Origin: Candidatus Sulfotelmatobacter kueseliae
GTDB taxonomy: Bacteria > Acidobacteriota > Terriglobia > Terriglobales > Acidobacteriaceae
Direction of reading: 5' to 3'
DNA length: 64,000 bases
NCBI GenBank assembly: GCA_900290255.1
Contig: OMOD01000141.1
Location: 29,891-93,890 of the forward strand
The position numbers were made by a program, and so were the translations under genes. The notes under the pieces were generated by a model that saw only the letters and a list, made by a program, of their open reading frames with translations, ran no database searches and was not told the DNA's origin. Each line of letters starts with the position of its first letter. Within the stretch, counting starts at the first letter, position 1. Shown here in pieces: positions 1 through 8,319 of the stretch.

Positions 1-789
1 GCGCTGCTGGCGGGAGGCTGGCTGGCACGTGAATCGGGAGCGGAGGCAAGCGAAGGCGATCGCCGCGCCGGGCGTGCGTCTGCTCTGGTCCTGATGGTTG
101 TGGGGATTCTTGCGGCTGTAATTGGCCTGGCACTTTTCTTCCGCACCCACCAGCCGCCGCCGGGAGTGGACCTGGCGGATCTACTGAAGAAAAATCCTCA
201 AGACTACGATCTCTCTTTGGGGCACGTGCTCGACTTCACGACCGATGCCCTGGGAATATTCCGCGGGCCGCTGCTGGGCGCGTCTCTGTCGCTGCTGCTG
301 GGGACCACCCTGAACTGGTGGATGCGGCGGCGCGGCCGGCTGGCTCTGGGCAACGCCGCGCTTTCTCTAATGATGGTCGGGCTGCTGACCTGCGTCCATG
401 TTTCGTTCTCCCGATTCTCGCCGATTCTCTCGTCCCACGATCTGGCTGTGGCCATCCAGAAGGAATATCGGCCAGGCGACGTGATCGTGATCGACGGCCA
501 GTATCACGAGGCTTCGACTCTCAACTTCTATACTCATGTTCCCGGCACCCGTGATCCCGTTCCCGTGCGGATTCTGCACGCGCCCAGCGGCAACCTGTGG
601 TATGGCGCAAAATTTCCCGATGCACCCCATGTGTTCGAGACACCGCAGTCATTTGCTCTGCTATGGTCGGGGCCGGCGCGTGTTTTTCTCTGGACAGACC
701 AGGACGATCCAAAAGAACTGGCGGGCATGCCACACTTTCTGCTCGCGCGCAGCGGCGGAAAAGCCATCTTCACCAATCGGGAGCGGTGA
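1..789 (+). CDS. ArnT-like glycosyltransferase, C-terminal part (5' truncated)
   Basis: The frame is open from the first base, so the gene starts outside the window and about 262 C-terminal residues are seen. Visible are hydrophobic segments (LAAVIGLALFF, a stretch around LLGASLSLLLG, and LSLMMVGLLTCVHVSF) followed by a soluble domain with YRPGDVIVIDGQY and a Tyr/Phe-rich strand pattern. That arrangement is typical of the C-terminus of GT-C (PMT/ArnT-like, family 39) membrane glycosyltransferases, which move a sugar from a polyprenyl-phosphate donor on the outer face of the membrane. The catalytic N-terminal loop is outside the window, so the assignment rests on the tail architecture only. 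Confidence 0.6.
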   Translation, partial: ALLAGGWLARESGAEASEGDRRAGRASALVLMVVGILAAVIGLALFFRTHQPPPGVDLADLLKKNPQDYDLSLGHVLDFTTDALGIFRGPLLGASLSLLLGTTLNWWMRRRGRLALGNAALSLMMVGLLTCVHVSFSRFSPILSSHDLAVAIQKEYRPGDVIVIDGQYHEASTLNFYTHVPGTRDPVPVRILHAPSGNLWYGAKFPDAPHVFETPQSFALLWSGPARVFLWTDQDDPKELAGMPHFLLARSGGKAIFTNRER

Positions 790-984
790 ATCGGCGGGGA
801 ACACTGACTCCGGGTCTCCCGAGAGCTAAGATCAAGGGAACCAAATGATTTTCAGAACAGGGCATGGCCACAACAGTATCGTCGTAGCCGGCCACTTTGT
901 TTAGCCACCCGCATCACAGTTTAGCAGTTGGTGCCAAGCCGGGCATGTAGCAACCGGCAACTCTACCCAAGGGGATCTCTAACG

Positions 985-2286
985 ATGCACCGATCGAGTC
1001 TCACAAACACAAAAGAGGAACACGGGCTTTTTCCGGCGGGACACATCTTTCCGTTTGTGCTGGTGACGGCGTTGTTTTTCTTGTGGGGCATCCCGAACAA
1101 CCTGAACGACGTACTGATCCGGCAATTCATGAAATCGTTTGCCATTAACCGGTTCCAGGCGGGGCTGGTGCAATCGGCCTTTTATCTGGGATATTTTCTG
1201 CTGGCCATCCCCGCAGCCTTGCTCATGCGACGGCTGGGGTACAAAGCAGGATTTGTGACCGGCCTCTTTTTGTACGGAATTGGAGCTTTTCTTTTCTGGC
1301 CGGCGGCGCTGAGCGGAAAGTATGCATTCTTCCTTATGGCGCTCTTTGTGATTGCGAGCGGTCTGTCGTTCCTGGAAACCGCGGCCAATCCTTTTATCGC
1401 CCAACTCGGCGATCCGGAGAGCTCGGAACGGCGGCTTAACTTCTCTCAGGCATTCAATCCGCTCGGCTCGATCACCGGAGTTTTGATCGGGACCGTATTC
1501 ATTTTTTCCGGGGTAGAGCTGACTGCGCCGCAAATTGACGCGCTCAAAACCCAGCACATTTATGACGCGTATCTGCGATCCGAGACGTTGCGCGTGGTTA
1601 AGCCCTATCTGGTTCTGGGAACGTTCACCATTTTCTGGGCGTTGCTGATTCTGCGCACGAAGTTTCCTGCCATTCAAAGCGAGCACGAAGCCAGCAAGGA
1701 AGATCACGGGCACTTTCGGGATCTGCTCCGCTACCCGCATTTCCTGCTGGCGGTTGTGGCTCAGTTCATGTACGTCGGCGCGCAGGTGGGCACCTGGAGC
1801 TATTTCATCCAATACGTGCAGGAGTCGACGCACCAGCCGGAAAAAATTGCCGGGTATTTTCTGACCGGCACGCTGGCCGCGTTCGGATCCGGGCGGTTTA
1901 TCTCGGCTTACCTGATGCGCTTCCTGGCACCGACCAGGTTGCTGGGCGCGTATGCCTTAATTAACGTGGCGCTAGTCGCGGTCGGTGTCTTGAGGCCGGG
2001 ATGGGTGGGACTGTGGGCGGTATTTCTCACCAGCTTCTTCATGTCGGTCATGTTTCCGACCATCTTCGCCCTGGGATTGAAGAAGCTGGGGCCAAACACC
2101 AAGATTGGCGGCTCACTTCTGGTAATGGCAATCGTCGGTGGCGCAGTGTTGACGCCTGCTATGGGACTGATCTCGCAGGCCTATAGCATCGCAGCAGCCT
2201 ATCTGGTCCCACTGATCGCGTACCTTTTCGTGGCTGCTTACGCTTTCTTCGGAGCGCATATTCGTCCCAGCACAGAACTCGCATGA
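985..2286 (+). CDS. fucP: FucP-type sugar/H+ symporter (MFS, FHS family)
   Basis: A 433-residue polytopic protein with about 12 hydrophobic segments. The signature stretches FFLWGIPNNLNDVL, QAGLVQSAFYLGYF, GLFLYGIGAFLFWPAA and FLETAANPF match the L-fucose permease family closely. The role would be proton-coupled uptake of a deoxy- or neutral sugar across the inner membrane. The ATG at 985 is chosen over an in-frame start at 928 because AAGGGG lies 12 bases upstream and the family begins there. An aldo/keto reductase follows on the same strand, and a kinase/isomerase/aldolase operon runs convergently, so a fucose-like substrate is plausible. The exact sugar is inferred, not shown. Confidence 0.85.
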   Translation: MHRSSLTNTKEEHGLFPAGHIFPFVLVTALFFLWGIPNNLNDVLIRQFMKSFAINRFQAGLVQSAFYLGYFLLAIPAALLMRRLGYKAGFVTGLFLYGIGAFLFWPAALSGKYAFFLMALFVIASGLSFLETAANPFIAQLGDPESSERRLNFSQAFNPLGSITGVLIGTVFIFSGVELTAPQIDALKTQHIYDAYLRSETLRVVKPYLVLGTFTIFWALLILRTKFPAIQSEHEASKEDHGHFRDLLRYPHFLLAVVAQFMYVGAQVGTWSYFIQYVQESTHQPEKIAGYFLTGTLAAFGSGRFISAYLMRFLAPTRLLGAYALINVALVAVGVLRPGWVGLWAVFLTSFFMSVMFPTIFALGLKKLGPNTKIGGSLLVMAIVGGAVLTPAMGLISQAYSIAAAYLVPLIAYLFVAAYAFFGAHIRPSTELA

Positions 2287-2443
2287 GGGGACGCCATTGC
2301 CGGCCATCTCGTGCCACTGCCTCCGCCCAGAACAAAAACGGTCGCGGTGAAAGCGACTTTGCGTTAGTCTTTTCGGTTGGCACCGCCGCAGGATGGTGCG
2401 GCTGATTTTACGATTCCGACCCCAATATCGCCGAGGAAGCTTT

Positions 2444-3433
2444 ATGACCTACGTTCCAGCCAGTTCGCGCTACGACACCATGCAATACCGCCGCTGCGGG
2501 CGCAGCGGATTGCTGCTCCCGGCTATTTCGCTCGGCCTTTGGCACAACTTTGGCGGCGTCGATCGGCTCGAGAACTGCCGCGCCATGCTCCGCCGCGCTT
2601 TCGACCTCGGGATCACCCACTTCGACCTGGCAAACAATTACGGCCCTCCGCCCGGATCCGCCGAGGAGAATTTCGGCCGCATCCTGCATGCGGATTTCGC
2701 GGCGCATCGCGACGAACTGATCATCAGCACGAAAGCCGGTTGGGATATGTGGCCCGGTCCCTACGGCGACTGGGGCTCGCGCAAGTATCTGCTGGCCAGC
2801 CTGGACCAAAGCCTGCGCCGCATGCAGCTTGATTACGTGGACATCTTTTATTCCCACCGTCCCGACCCGTCGACACCGGTGGAAGAAACCCTGTCGGCGC
2901 TTGAGCACGCGGTGCGCTCCGGCAAAGCGCTTTACGCTGGCATTTCCAGTTACGACGCGGTGCAAACCGCGGTTGCGGCCAAAGAACTGCGACGCCTGGG
3001 CACGCCGTGCCTGATTCACCAACCCATGTATTCCATGTTCGAAAGAAACATCGAAGCCGGTTTGCTCGAGCTGCTGGAAAAGGAGGGAATCGGTTGCATC
3101 GCCTTCTGCCCACTGGCCCAGGGCCTGCTCACGGATCGCTATCTCAAGGGCATTCCGGCCGATTCCCGGGCCGGCAAACCGGACACTTTTCTGCAGCGAG
3201 ATGACGTCACGGAACGGGCGGTCGCGCAAGTTCGCGAGCTCAGCAAGCTGGCGCTGTCGCGTGGCCAGTCCGTGGCTCAGATGGCCCTGGCTTGGGTTCT
3301 GCGCGATGCGCGTATGACCAGCGCCCTTATCGGGGCAAGCCGCGTCGAACAAATCGAGCAGAACGTCGCGGCTCTAGCGAATCTGCGTTTCTCTTCCGCG
3401 GAACTCGCGCAGATCGACGCTATTCTCACTTAG
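2444..3433 (+). CDS. Aldo/keto reductase (YghZ / glyceraldehyde-phosphate reductase type)
   Basis: A 329-residue (alpha/beta)8 NADPH-dependent oxidoreductase. The catalytic tetrad is visible: Asp61 and Tyr66 in HFDLANNYG, Lys97 in ISTKAGW and His138 in YSHRPDP. The opening MQYRRCGRSGLLLPAISLGL and the PPPGSAEENFG segment are typical of the AKR14/YghZ subgroup, which reduces small aldehydes such as L-glyceraldehyde 3-phosphate. The ATG at 2444 has a GAGGA ribosome site 8 bases upstream and is preferred to longer alternatives. Its position after the sugar permease suggests it handles an aldehyde or lactol from sugar catabolism, but the physiological substrate is unknown. Confidence 0.85.
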   Translation: MTYVPASSRYDTMQYRRCGRSGLLLPAISLGLWHNFGGVDRLENCRAMLRRAFDLGITHFDLANNYGPPPGSAEENFGRILHADFAAHRDELIISTKAGWDMWPGPYGDWGSRKYLLASLDQSLRRMQLDYVDIFYSHRPDPSTPVEETLSALEHAVRSGKALYAGISSYDAVQTAVAAKELRRLGTPCLIHQPMYSMFERNIEAGLLELLEKEGIGCIAFCPLAQGLLTDRYLKGIPADSRAGKPDTFLQRDDVTERAVAQVRELSKLALSRGQSVAQMALAWVLRDARMTSALIGASRVEQIEQNVAALANLRFSSAELAQIDAILT

Positions 3434-3493
3434 TGCGAGCGCGGAATGAGTGATTGAACAATGTTGTGAGGGCTACCGTTCAGATGGCAGAGA

Positions 3494-3754
3494 TCACCTG
3501 TGCCGGACGCACGTATGCTCGGCGCACTGCTCCAGAGCGTGCAATGCCTGGAAGGCGTCGTCAATGGCACTTTGCTCCTGCAGATGGTCTTCCGGAGTCT
3601 GGAAAAGCTCACGGGCACGCACGACCAATGCGCTCTTAGCTTCCGCAATCCGGCCTACCATGCGTTGCTCATCCTTCTCAAAGAGCGCCGCGACATAGAG
3701 TCCTCGCCAAACTGGTGATGCAGGTGCTCCTGGCGGACCGCTGGTGTCACTCAT
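3494..3754 (-). CDS. Small conserved-looking protein, unknown function
   Basis: An 86-residue protein read from the Met that opens MSDTSGPPGAP. The central helix-rich block (YVAALFEKDEQRMVGRIAE, then ALVVRARELF) is amphipathic and coding-like, and the composition is that of a soluble cytosolic protein. No domain was recognised. It lies 84 bases downstream of another small gene on the same strand, so the two may be co-transcribed. No clear ribosome site precedes this ATG; an in-frame ATG at 3811 would add 19 residues. Confidence 0.55.
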   Translation of the reverse strand: MSDTSGPPGAPASPVWRGLYVAALFEKDEQRMVGRIAEAKSALVVRARELFQTPEDHLQEQSAIDDAFQALHALEQCAEHTCVRHR

Positions 3755-3838
3755 GTTTGTTTTCAGCGGTATGTGACTCCAGTGCGGAAGGAAGTGTCGA
3801 ATTGATCGCATACTGAGCCTCGAAACTTTTTTTCTCAC

Positions 3839-4024
3839 CTACTGCAACCGCAATTCACAAACCAATACGGCGGCGTCCCCGTTCGGCAGATTGCACTCCG
3901 CCGTGACCCGCGTGTTCCATTCATGGTAGGGAGAAGCAGAATCTTTTAGTTCGACTACTTCGAGCCAAGGATTTTCCTGAGGTGGCTGGTAGAAATGACA
4001 ACGGACGCACACGTCGCGCTGCAT
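3839..4024 (-). CDS. Small hypothetical protein with a CxxC pair
   Basis: A 61-residue protein beginning MQRDVCVRCHFYQPP. A strong ribosome site, AGGAGC, sits 6 bases before the ATG, which supports expression despite the small size. A CVRC pair near the N-terminus and two later Cys residues could bind a metal, but this is speculative. It precedes the 86-residue gene at 3494-3754 on the same strand. The function is not recognised. Confidence 0.5.
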   Translation of the reverse strand: MQRDVCVRCHFYQPPQENPWLEVVELKDSASPYHEWNTRVTAECNLPNGDAAVLVCELRLQ

Positions 4025-4201
4025 CGCACCGCTCCTGCGGCCGGCCTACGCAGCATGGAGAATACTTTCTTGCCGGCGAGGCCGTACTCGCGCAAGAAAA
4101 GGGGACAGGCGATTCCCCGCCGTCTCCCGACATAAGACAACACTAGCGCTGCGTCGCGCGCAAGGGTAGAGACATCTCGGATACCCCCCGCAGAGCGAAG
4201 C

Positions 4202-5584
4202 CTAGGGCAAGATGGGCTTGATGCCGGTAACTTCGCAGAAATCGATCAGCGCGGGATACAGGTCGGCTCCGTAGCCGAGGCACGCGTATTCGTTCGTCCA
4301 GCTCTCCAGCATTTTGTCCATATCGCAATGAGCAGTCACAAAGCCGTGCGGCCAGAAGGGAATGCCGCACTCGTGAAGCCGCTTCTGAATTTTGTCCTTC
4401 GGCGGCTCGAAGATGGTCGCCCGAGTAATCACCATCTGGAATTCGCCGTTAACGCGGCCGAGTCGTGCTAGGACTCCTTCGCCTACTTTGCAAATCAGCT
4501 TGACAGAAAGCCCGCCGGCTTCGCCCTCGGTGGGAATGCCATGTTCGGAAAAACCCGCCGGACCGAGTTTGCCGGCAAGCGAGGGAGGACAGGCTCCATC
4601 GCCGATGATCTTGATTTCTTTGTTCTTTTTGTCAATGTGCTGAAGGTCGCCGTAATACACCGGTTCTTTGCTGAGCCTGGTTAAGAGCAGGACGGTCAGC
4701 GCCGTGTTGAAGTCTCCCAGAGTGGAGGTGCCGTAGCCATCCTCCAGCATCATGCTTTGCGCGAAGCAGGTGGCGGAATAATCGTCGCCCAAACCGGGAA
4801 AGGATTGGATGGTGTAAAAATCAAATTTCTCTTTTTCGACCAGCTTCCTGAGCGCAAGGTAAAGACGAATGGAACGTTCGTTGACGATGTCTTTTTCCGG
4901 CGCCGTGCCGAAAAGCTTCTTCAGGCGAGGCTGGAAACCGGAGATTTCCCTGGCAGTGACTGCCTCGGCGGCACGAATGAGTTCAGTTGTGTCGCGCGAG
5001 TCGATATCAACTCCAAACATCCGCATCCATTGTGAGGGATCGGCGACACCGCACGTCTGCCCCATGCCGCGGCCGCCGAACGTGCCCATCGTAGACATGT
5101 TCAGCAGATTCTTGCAGTGCGCGGCGCGGGCGTAGCTCGAAATCCTGAGGATGGTGTCCGCGTCACCGGCTTCGCCATAGACGAATTTATGCGGCACACC
5201 GATTTCGAGGAGACCGCCGTGCATCACCAACCCTCCGACCGGCCGCCAGCCTTGCGAACCCGGGTGCGTCCACAACAGAACCGCTTTGCCTGTAGCTGCG
5301 TAGTCGCGGATGGCCGCGACCAAGTGTGCCGCCCACACCCAGGTTCCAGAAAACAGCACGACCATGTCGATCCGATCGTCGGTTTTCATCTTCTTGAGCG
5401 CACTGCGGGCTTCGTCTTTCGTAGCAATCACAAGGTCGTGCTCAATGACCTTCAAGCCCGCTTGGCGGAGAGCGGCTTTGGATCGCTTGACGATGGCGTT
5501 GTCGATAAAGGGAGTTCCCATGGGATCTTTGAGCCCGTCTTTATGAACTCCATACACAATGAAACCTACTGTCGGTTGAATCAC
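4202..5584 (-). CDS. L-fucose/L-arabinose isomerase family protein
   Basis: A 460-residue cytosolic protein of the FucI/AraA-like sugar isomerase fold, opening with PTVGFIVYGVHKDG. The C-terminal half carries the isomerase C-terminal domain (TSTLGDFNTALTVLLL, HGIPTEGEAGGLSVKL) and an acidic cluster expected to hold a divalent metal. It would interconvert an aldose and ketose. The start is a GTG whose four bases GTGA overlap the stop codon of the upstream kinase, with GAGGAGGAAGC just before it. That coupling indicates kinase and isomerase act in one pathway. The sugar cannot be read from the sequence. An upstream in-frame extension into the kinase gene exists but is antisense-like noise. Confidence 0.75.
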   Translation of the reverse strand: MIQPTVGFIVYGVHKDGLKDPMGTPFIDNAIVKRSKAALRQAGLKVIEHDLVIATKDEARSALKKMKTDDRIDMVVLFSGTWVWAAHLVAAIRDYAATGKAVLLWTHPGSQGWRPVGGLVMHGGLLEIGVPHKFVYGEAGDADTILRISSYARAAHCKNLLNMSTMGTFGGRGMGQTCGVADPSQWMRMFGVDIDSRDTTELIRAAEAVTAREISGFQPRLKKLFGTAPEKDIVNERSIRLYLALRKLVEKEKFDFYTIQSFPGLGDDYSATCFAQSMMLEDGYGTSTLGDFNTALTVLLLTRLSKEPVYYGDLQHIDKKNKEIKIIGDGACPPSLAGKLGPAGFSEHGIPTEGEAGGLSVKLICKVGEGVLARLGRVNGEFQMVITRATIFEPPKDKIQKRLHECGIPFWPHGFVTAHCDMDKMLESWTNEYACLGYGADLYPALIDFCEVTGIKPILP

Positions 5585-7116
5585 GCTTCCTCCTCGTCTG
5601 TCAGAAAAAATCTTTCGCTCTGTTCGACCACCGTGGATCTTAGCTGCTTGTAGCGTTTGGTTTGACCACGATAACTCGCGGCCATTGCCGGATCGGGATG
5701 GAGCACTGAGCTTTCTTCCACCACTCCGGCAACTGCCTGTTGAATGCTCGCGTATTCGCCAATGGCCACACCGGCCAGGATGGCGGTGCCGAGGCAAACG
5801 GATTCCTGCCGGCTCATGATATGCAGGCGACGGCCGGTGAGGGCGGCTCGAAGTTGCAAACCTAGCGCCGAGCGCGTGCCGCCGCCCGTGACGTAGATGT
5901 CCTCGAATTCTCCCACCGCCTCCGCCAACACTTCGGCGACAATGGTCAATTCGCAGGCGAGTCCTTCCAGAATGCCCTTATAAATGTGCGCCCGGTCAGT
6001 CGCGGGCGTGAGGCCGCTGATCAAGCCGCGAGCTCGAGGGTTGAACTCGGGATTGCAGGTTCCGATCAAATGCGGAGTGATGCAGAGGCCGGTTGGACCT
6101 TTCGGAGCGTGCGTTTCAAGAGACGCATAGTGGCTGCTTTCGAGGTCCTGGGCGTCGGAACGGACTTCGCATGCTCCATTGCCATACAACAAATCGTGGA
6201 ACCACTTGACCATGATCCCGGAGGGAAAGTAAGCGATGGTCACAAATGTGTCGGCAACAACATGACAATAGGAGTTCAGCGAGCCATCAAGCGCTTTGTC
6301 ATTCAGGATGGGCGCGGCAGAGGCAGCAAGCAGAGACTCGTACGTGCCGATCGAATCGTAGACCCGGCCCCCCCCAATCACCCCGGCGCCCAGGGCTCCG
6401 CAAGGCTGGTCGTGACCGCCTAACACAACGGGAGTCCCTGACAAAAGGCCCAGCTGGTTCGCCATTTCTGAATTCAGTCTTCCCGTAATCGTACCCGCAG
6501 GAACGGGGACGGGGAAGAGTTTCTTATCCAGTTCTACCGCCGCGAGAATCTCATCGGACCACGAAAGCTTTTGCACGTCGAAGGCGAGGAAGCGCGACGC
6601 CAGCGAATAGTCCGCGTAGGGAGGATGGCGCATCTTTTCGAGGAGATAGCCGATCAAAGTGAGGAACGACCGGGTGGAAGCAAAGACCTCCGGCCGGTTC
6701 TTTCGCAGCCAGAGAATCTTGGGGATGGGGTACATGGGATGCGCGAGGTGCCCGGTGATTTTAAACAGACGCTGGCGTCCGATCGTTTCTTCGCATTGAG
6801 CCGATTCACGCATTGCGCGGCTGTCCTGATTGAGGATTGCAGCCATCAGCGGCCTGCCTTGGGAATCAACCGCGACAAATGTTTCGCCATGCGAACTCAA
6901 ACAAAGAGCATGAACGGGATCCTTCAGGTCTTTGGCCGCGGTGCGGGAGCAAACGCAGACGGCATCCCAGAACTTCTCAGGATTGATTTCGGCAAAACCT
7001 GGGCGAGGGAACTCCGGTATGTAGCTCGATGAGTGCTGCGCGAGGATCGCTCCACTGGCGGCAAAGACTACGGCTTTACATCTGCTTGACCCGATATCAA
7101 TTGCCAGCAGGCTCAC
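5581..7116 (-). CDS. FGGY-family carbohydrate kinase (xylulokinase/fuculokinase-like)
   Basis: A 511-residue sugar kinase. The N-terminal ATPase-fold phosphate-binding strand LLAIDIGSSRCKAVVF is intact, the catalytic base is Asp236 in GGHDQPCGA, and the C-terminal adenosine motif is VTGGGTRSALGLQL. The length equals the family norm. It phosphorylates a ketose or polyol with ATP and would act on the product of the overlapping isomerase gene downstream; an aldolase lies 76 bases upstream. The order aldolase-kinase-isomerase defines a classic isomerase/kinase/aldolase pathway. Which sugar is used (fuculose-, rhamnulose- or xylulose-like) is not decidable here. Confidence 0.85.
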   Translation of the reverse strand: MSLLAIDIGSSRCKAVVFAASGAILAQHSSSYIPEFPRPGFAEINPEKFWDAVCVCSRTAAKDLKDPVHALCLSSHGETFVAVDSQGRPLMAAILNQDSRAMRESAQCEETIGRQRLFKITGHLAHPMYPIPKILWLRKNRPEVFASTRSFLTLIGYLLEKMRHPPYADYSLASRFLAFDVQKLSWSDEILAAVELDKKLFPVPVPAGTITGRLNSEMANQLGLLSGTPVVLGGHDQPCGALGAGVIGGGRVYDSIGTYESLLAASAAPILNDKALDGSLNSYCHVVADTFVTIAYFPSGIMVKWFHDLLYGNGACEVRSDAQDLESSHYASLETHAPKGPTGLCITPHLIGTCNPEFNPRARGLISGLTPATDRAHIYKGILEGLACELTIVAEVLAEAVGEFEDIYVTGGGTRSALGLQLRAALTGRRLHIMSRQESVCLGTAILAGVAIGEYASIQQAVAGVVEESSVLHPDPAMAASYRGQTKRYKQLRSTVVEQSERFFLTDEEEA

Positions 7117-7192
7117 GTTTCGAGAATCTCCTCGCTGTTGCGGGCGAGACGCGCAATGTCAACGGTTGCGGCTTAACTTTGCCAATGTGAAG

Positions 7193-8008
7193 TTATCGTT
7201 TCGGCTGAAGCGCTTTGCCGTCAAGAACTGCGCGGGCTCGCTGCAGGAACAATTCCATGTCCGCAGCCTGGAACACATTTCGGCCAAAGAACACCCCGGC
7301 GGCCCCGGCGAGGACTATGTCCCGGATCGTATCCAACGCTTCTTGATCGGAGCCTTGACGGCTGCCGCCCAGCACGAGAATCGGGATGGGACAGCCCTCT
7401 ACGACCGACCGCATCGACGTCGGGTCACCCGTGTAATCGGTCTTCACGGCGTCGGCGCCAAGCTCAGCCGCCATGCGAGTGTGCAGGTTCAGCCACTTTG
7501 GTTCTCCAGGATTGGCTACGTTCTTCCCGCGCGCCAGGGACTCGACGATCAGCGGTATGCCGATGCGTTCACACTCGCGCGCGACCTCGGCGGTGCGAGC
7601 GACTTCCTTGCTCTCGAAATCGGCGTCGCCTGTGCCCACCACCATGTAGGTCAAAACCGCGTCTGCGCCATGGCGCAAAGCGTCTTCCGGGCGGGCCAAC
7701 AGAGCACTGCGCAGGGCACCACCTCCGTTGGTGGAGACTGCCGACCAGACCGTGGTCCAGTCAATGCGGGCGATGAGCGCCGGCAAGGGACCGGCAGGAA
7801 TGGAATTCGCAAACTGACGAATGAGGCCGAGATTCAACAAAAGCGCATCGACCTTAGCCTCTGCGAACCGCCGAATCTGGCCGAGCGGGTCTTCAGTTCC
7901 GGGAATCGGCCCCAAAACCAAAGCGTGGTCGAAGGCAACGACCAAAGCGCGATGCCCCGCGCCGCCAAGCACCCGGCACAACCTTACTTTCTTGCCGCAG
8001 TCGCTCAA
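7193..8008 (-). CDS. DhnA/FbaB-type class I aldolase
   Basis: A 271-residue TIM-barrel protein with the features of the archaeal-type class I fructose-bisphosphate aldolase/DeoC superfamily: VVAFDHALVLGPIPG near the N-terminus, the putative Schiff-base Lys189 in GADAVKTDYTGD, and the phosphate-binding ends VLGGSRQ and GAAGVFFGRNVFQ. It would cleave a phosphorylated ketose into two three-carbon units or a three-carbon unit plus an aldehyde. It is first in the minus-strand operon before the FGGY kinase and isomerase, which suggests it cleaves their phosphorylated product rather than serving central glycolysis. That specificity is inferred from context. Confidence 0.8.
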   Translation of the reverse strand: MSDCGKKVRLCRVLGGAGHRALVVAFDHALVLGPIPGTEDPLGQIRRFAEAKVDALLLNLGLIRQFANSIPAGPLPALIARIDWTTVWSAVSTNGGGALRSALLARPEDALRHGADAVLTYMVVGTGDADFESKEVARTAEVARECERIGIPLIVESLARGKNVANPGEPKWLNLHTRMAAELGADAVKTDYTGDPTSMRSVVEGCPIPILVLGGSRQGSDQEALDTIRDIVLAGAAGVFFGRNVFQAADMELFLQRARAVLDGKALQPKR

Positions 8009-8170
8009 GAATCCTCCTTAATTTCTAGTTCCGGCGATAAAACTAGTCCGTATGTGAGCCCTCCTCCAACACCTACGGAACGGCCCAGCCCAGAGTCATT
8101 CAATTCGCAATGAAGTTCTCATTCTAAGCCGGAAAGCTAGAGCAGTTTCGTTTTTACTATAGTCCAAAGT

Positions 8171-8289
8171 TTTGTCATCCTGAGCGGCGCTCTTTGCCGC
8201 GAAAGCCTGCCCTGAGCGTAGTCGAAGGGGACCTATGCAACTGGCCGACAAGTGCTACATAGGTCCTTCGCTTCGCTCAGGATGACAAA
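8171..8289. repeat. 119-bp intergenic inverted-repeat element
   Basis: Perfect 16-base arms TTTGTCATCCTGAGCG (8171-8186) and its complement (8274-8289) enclose a second, inner inverted repeat built on GGACCTATG and ACATAGGTCC. The transcript of either strand would fold into one long rod. It sits between the aldolase and glycosidase genes, both on the minus strand. No coding potential is seen. A similar architecture with different sequence occurs at 33413-33530. Confidence 0.8.
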
Positions 8290-8319
8290 TGTATAGATCA
8301 CACTATTTCCGAAAATGCT

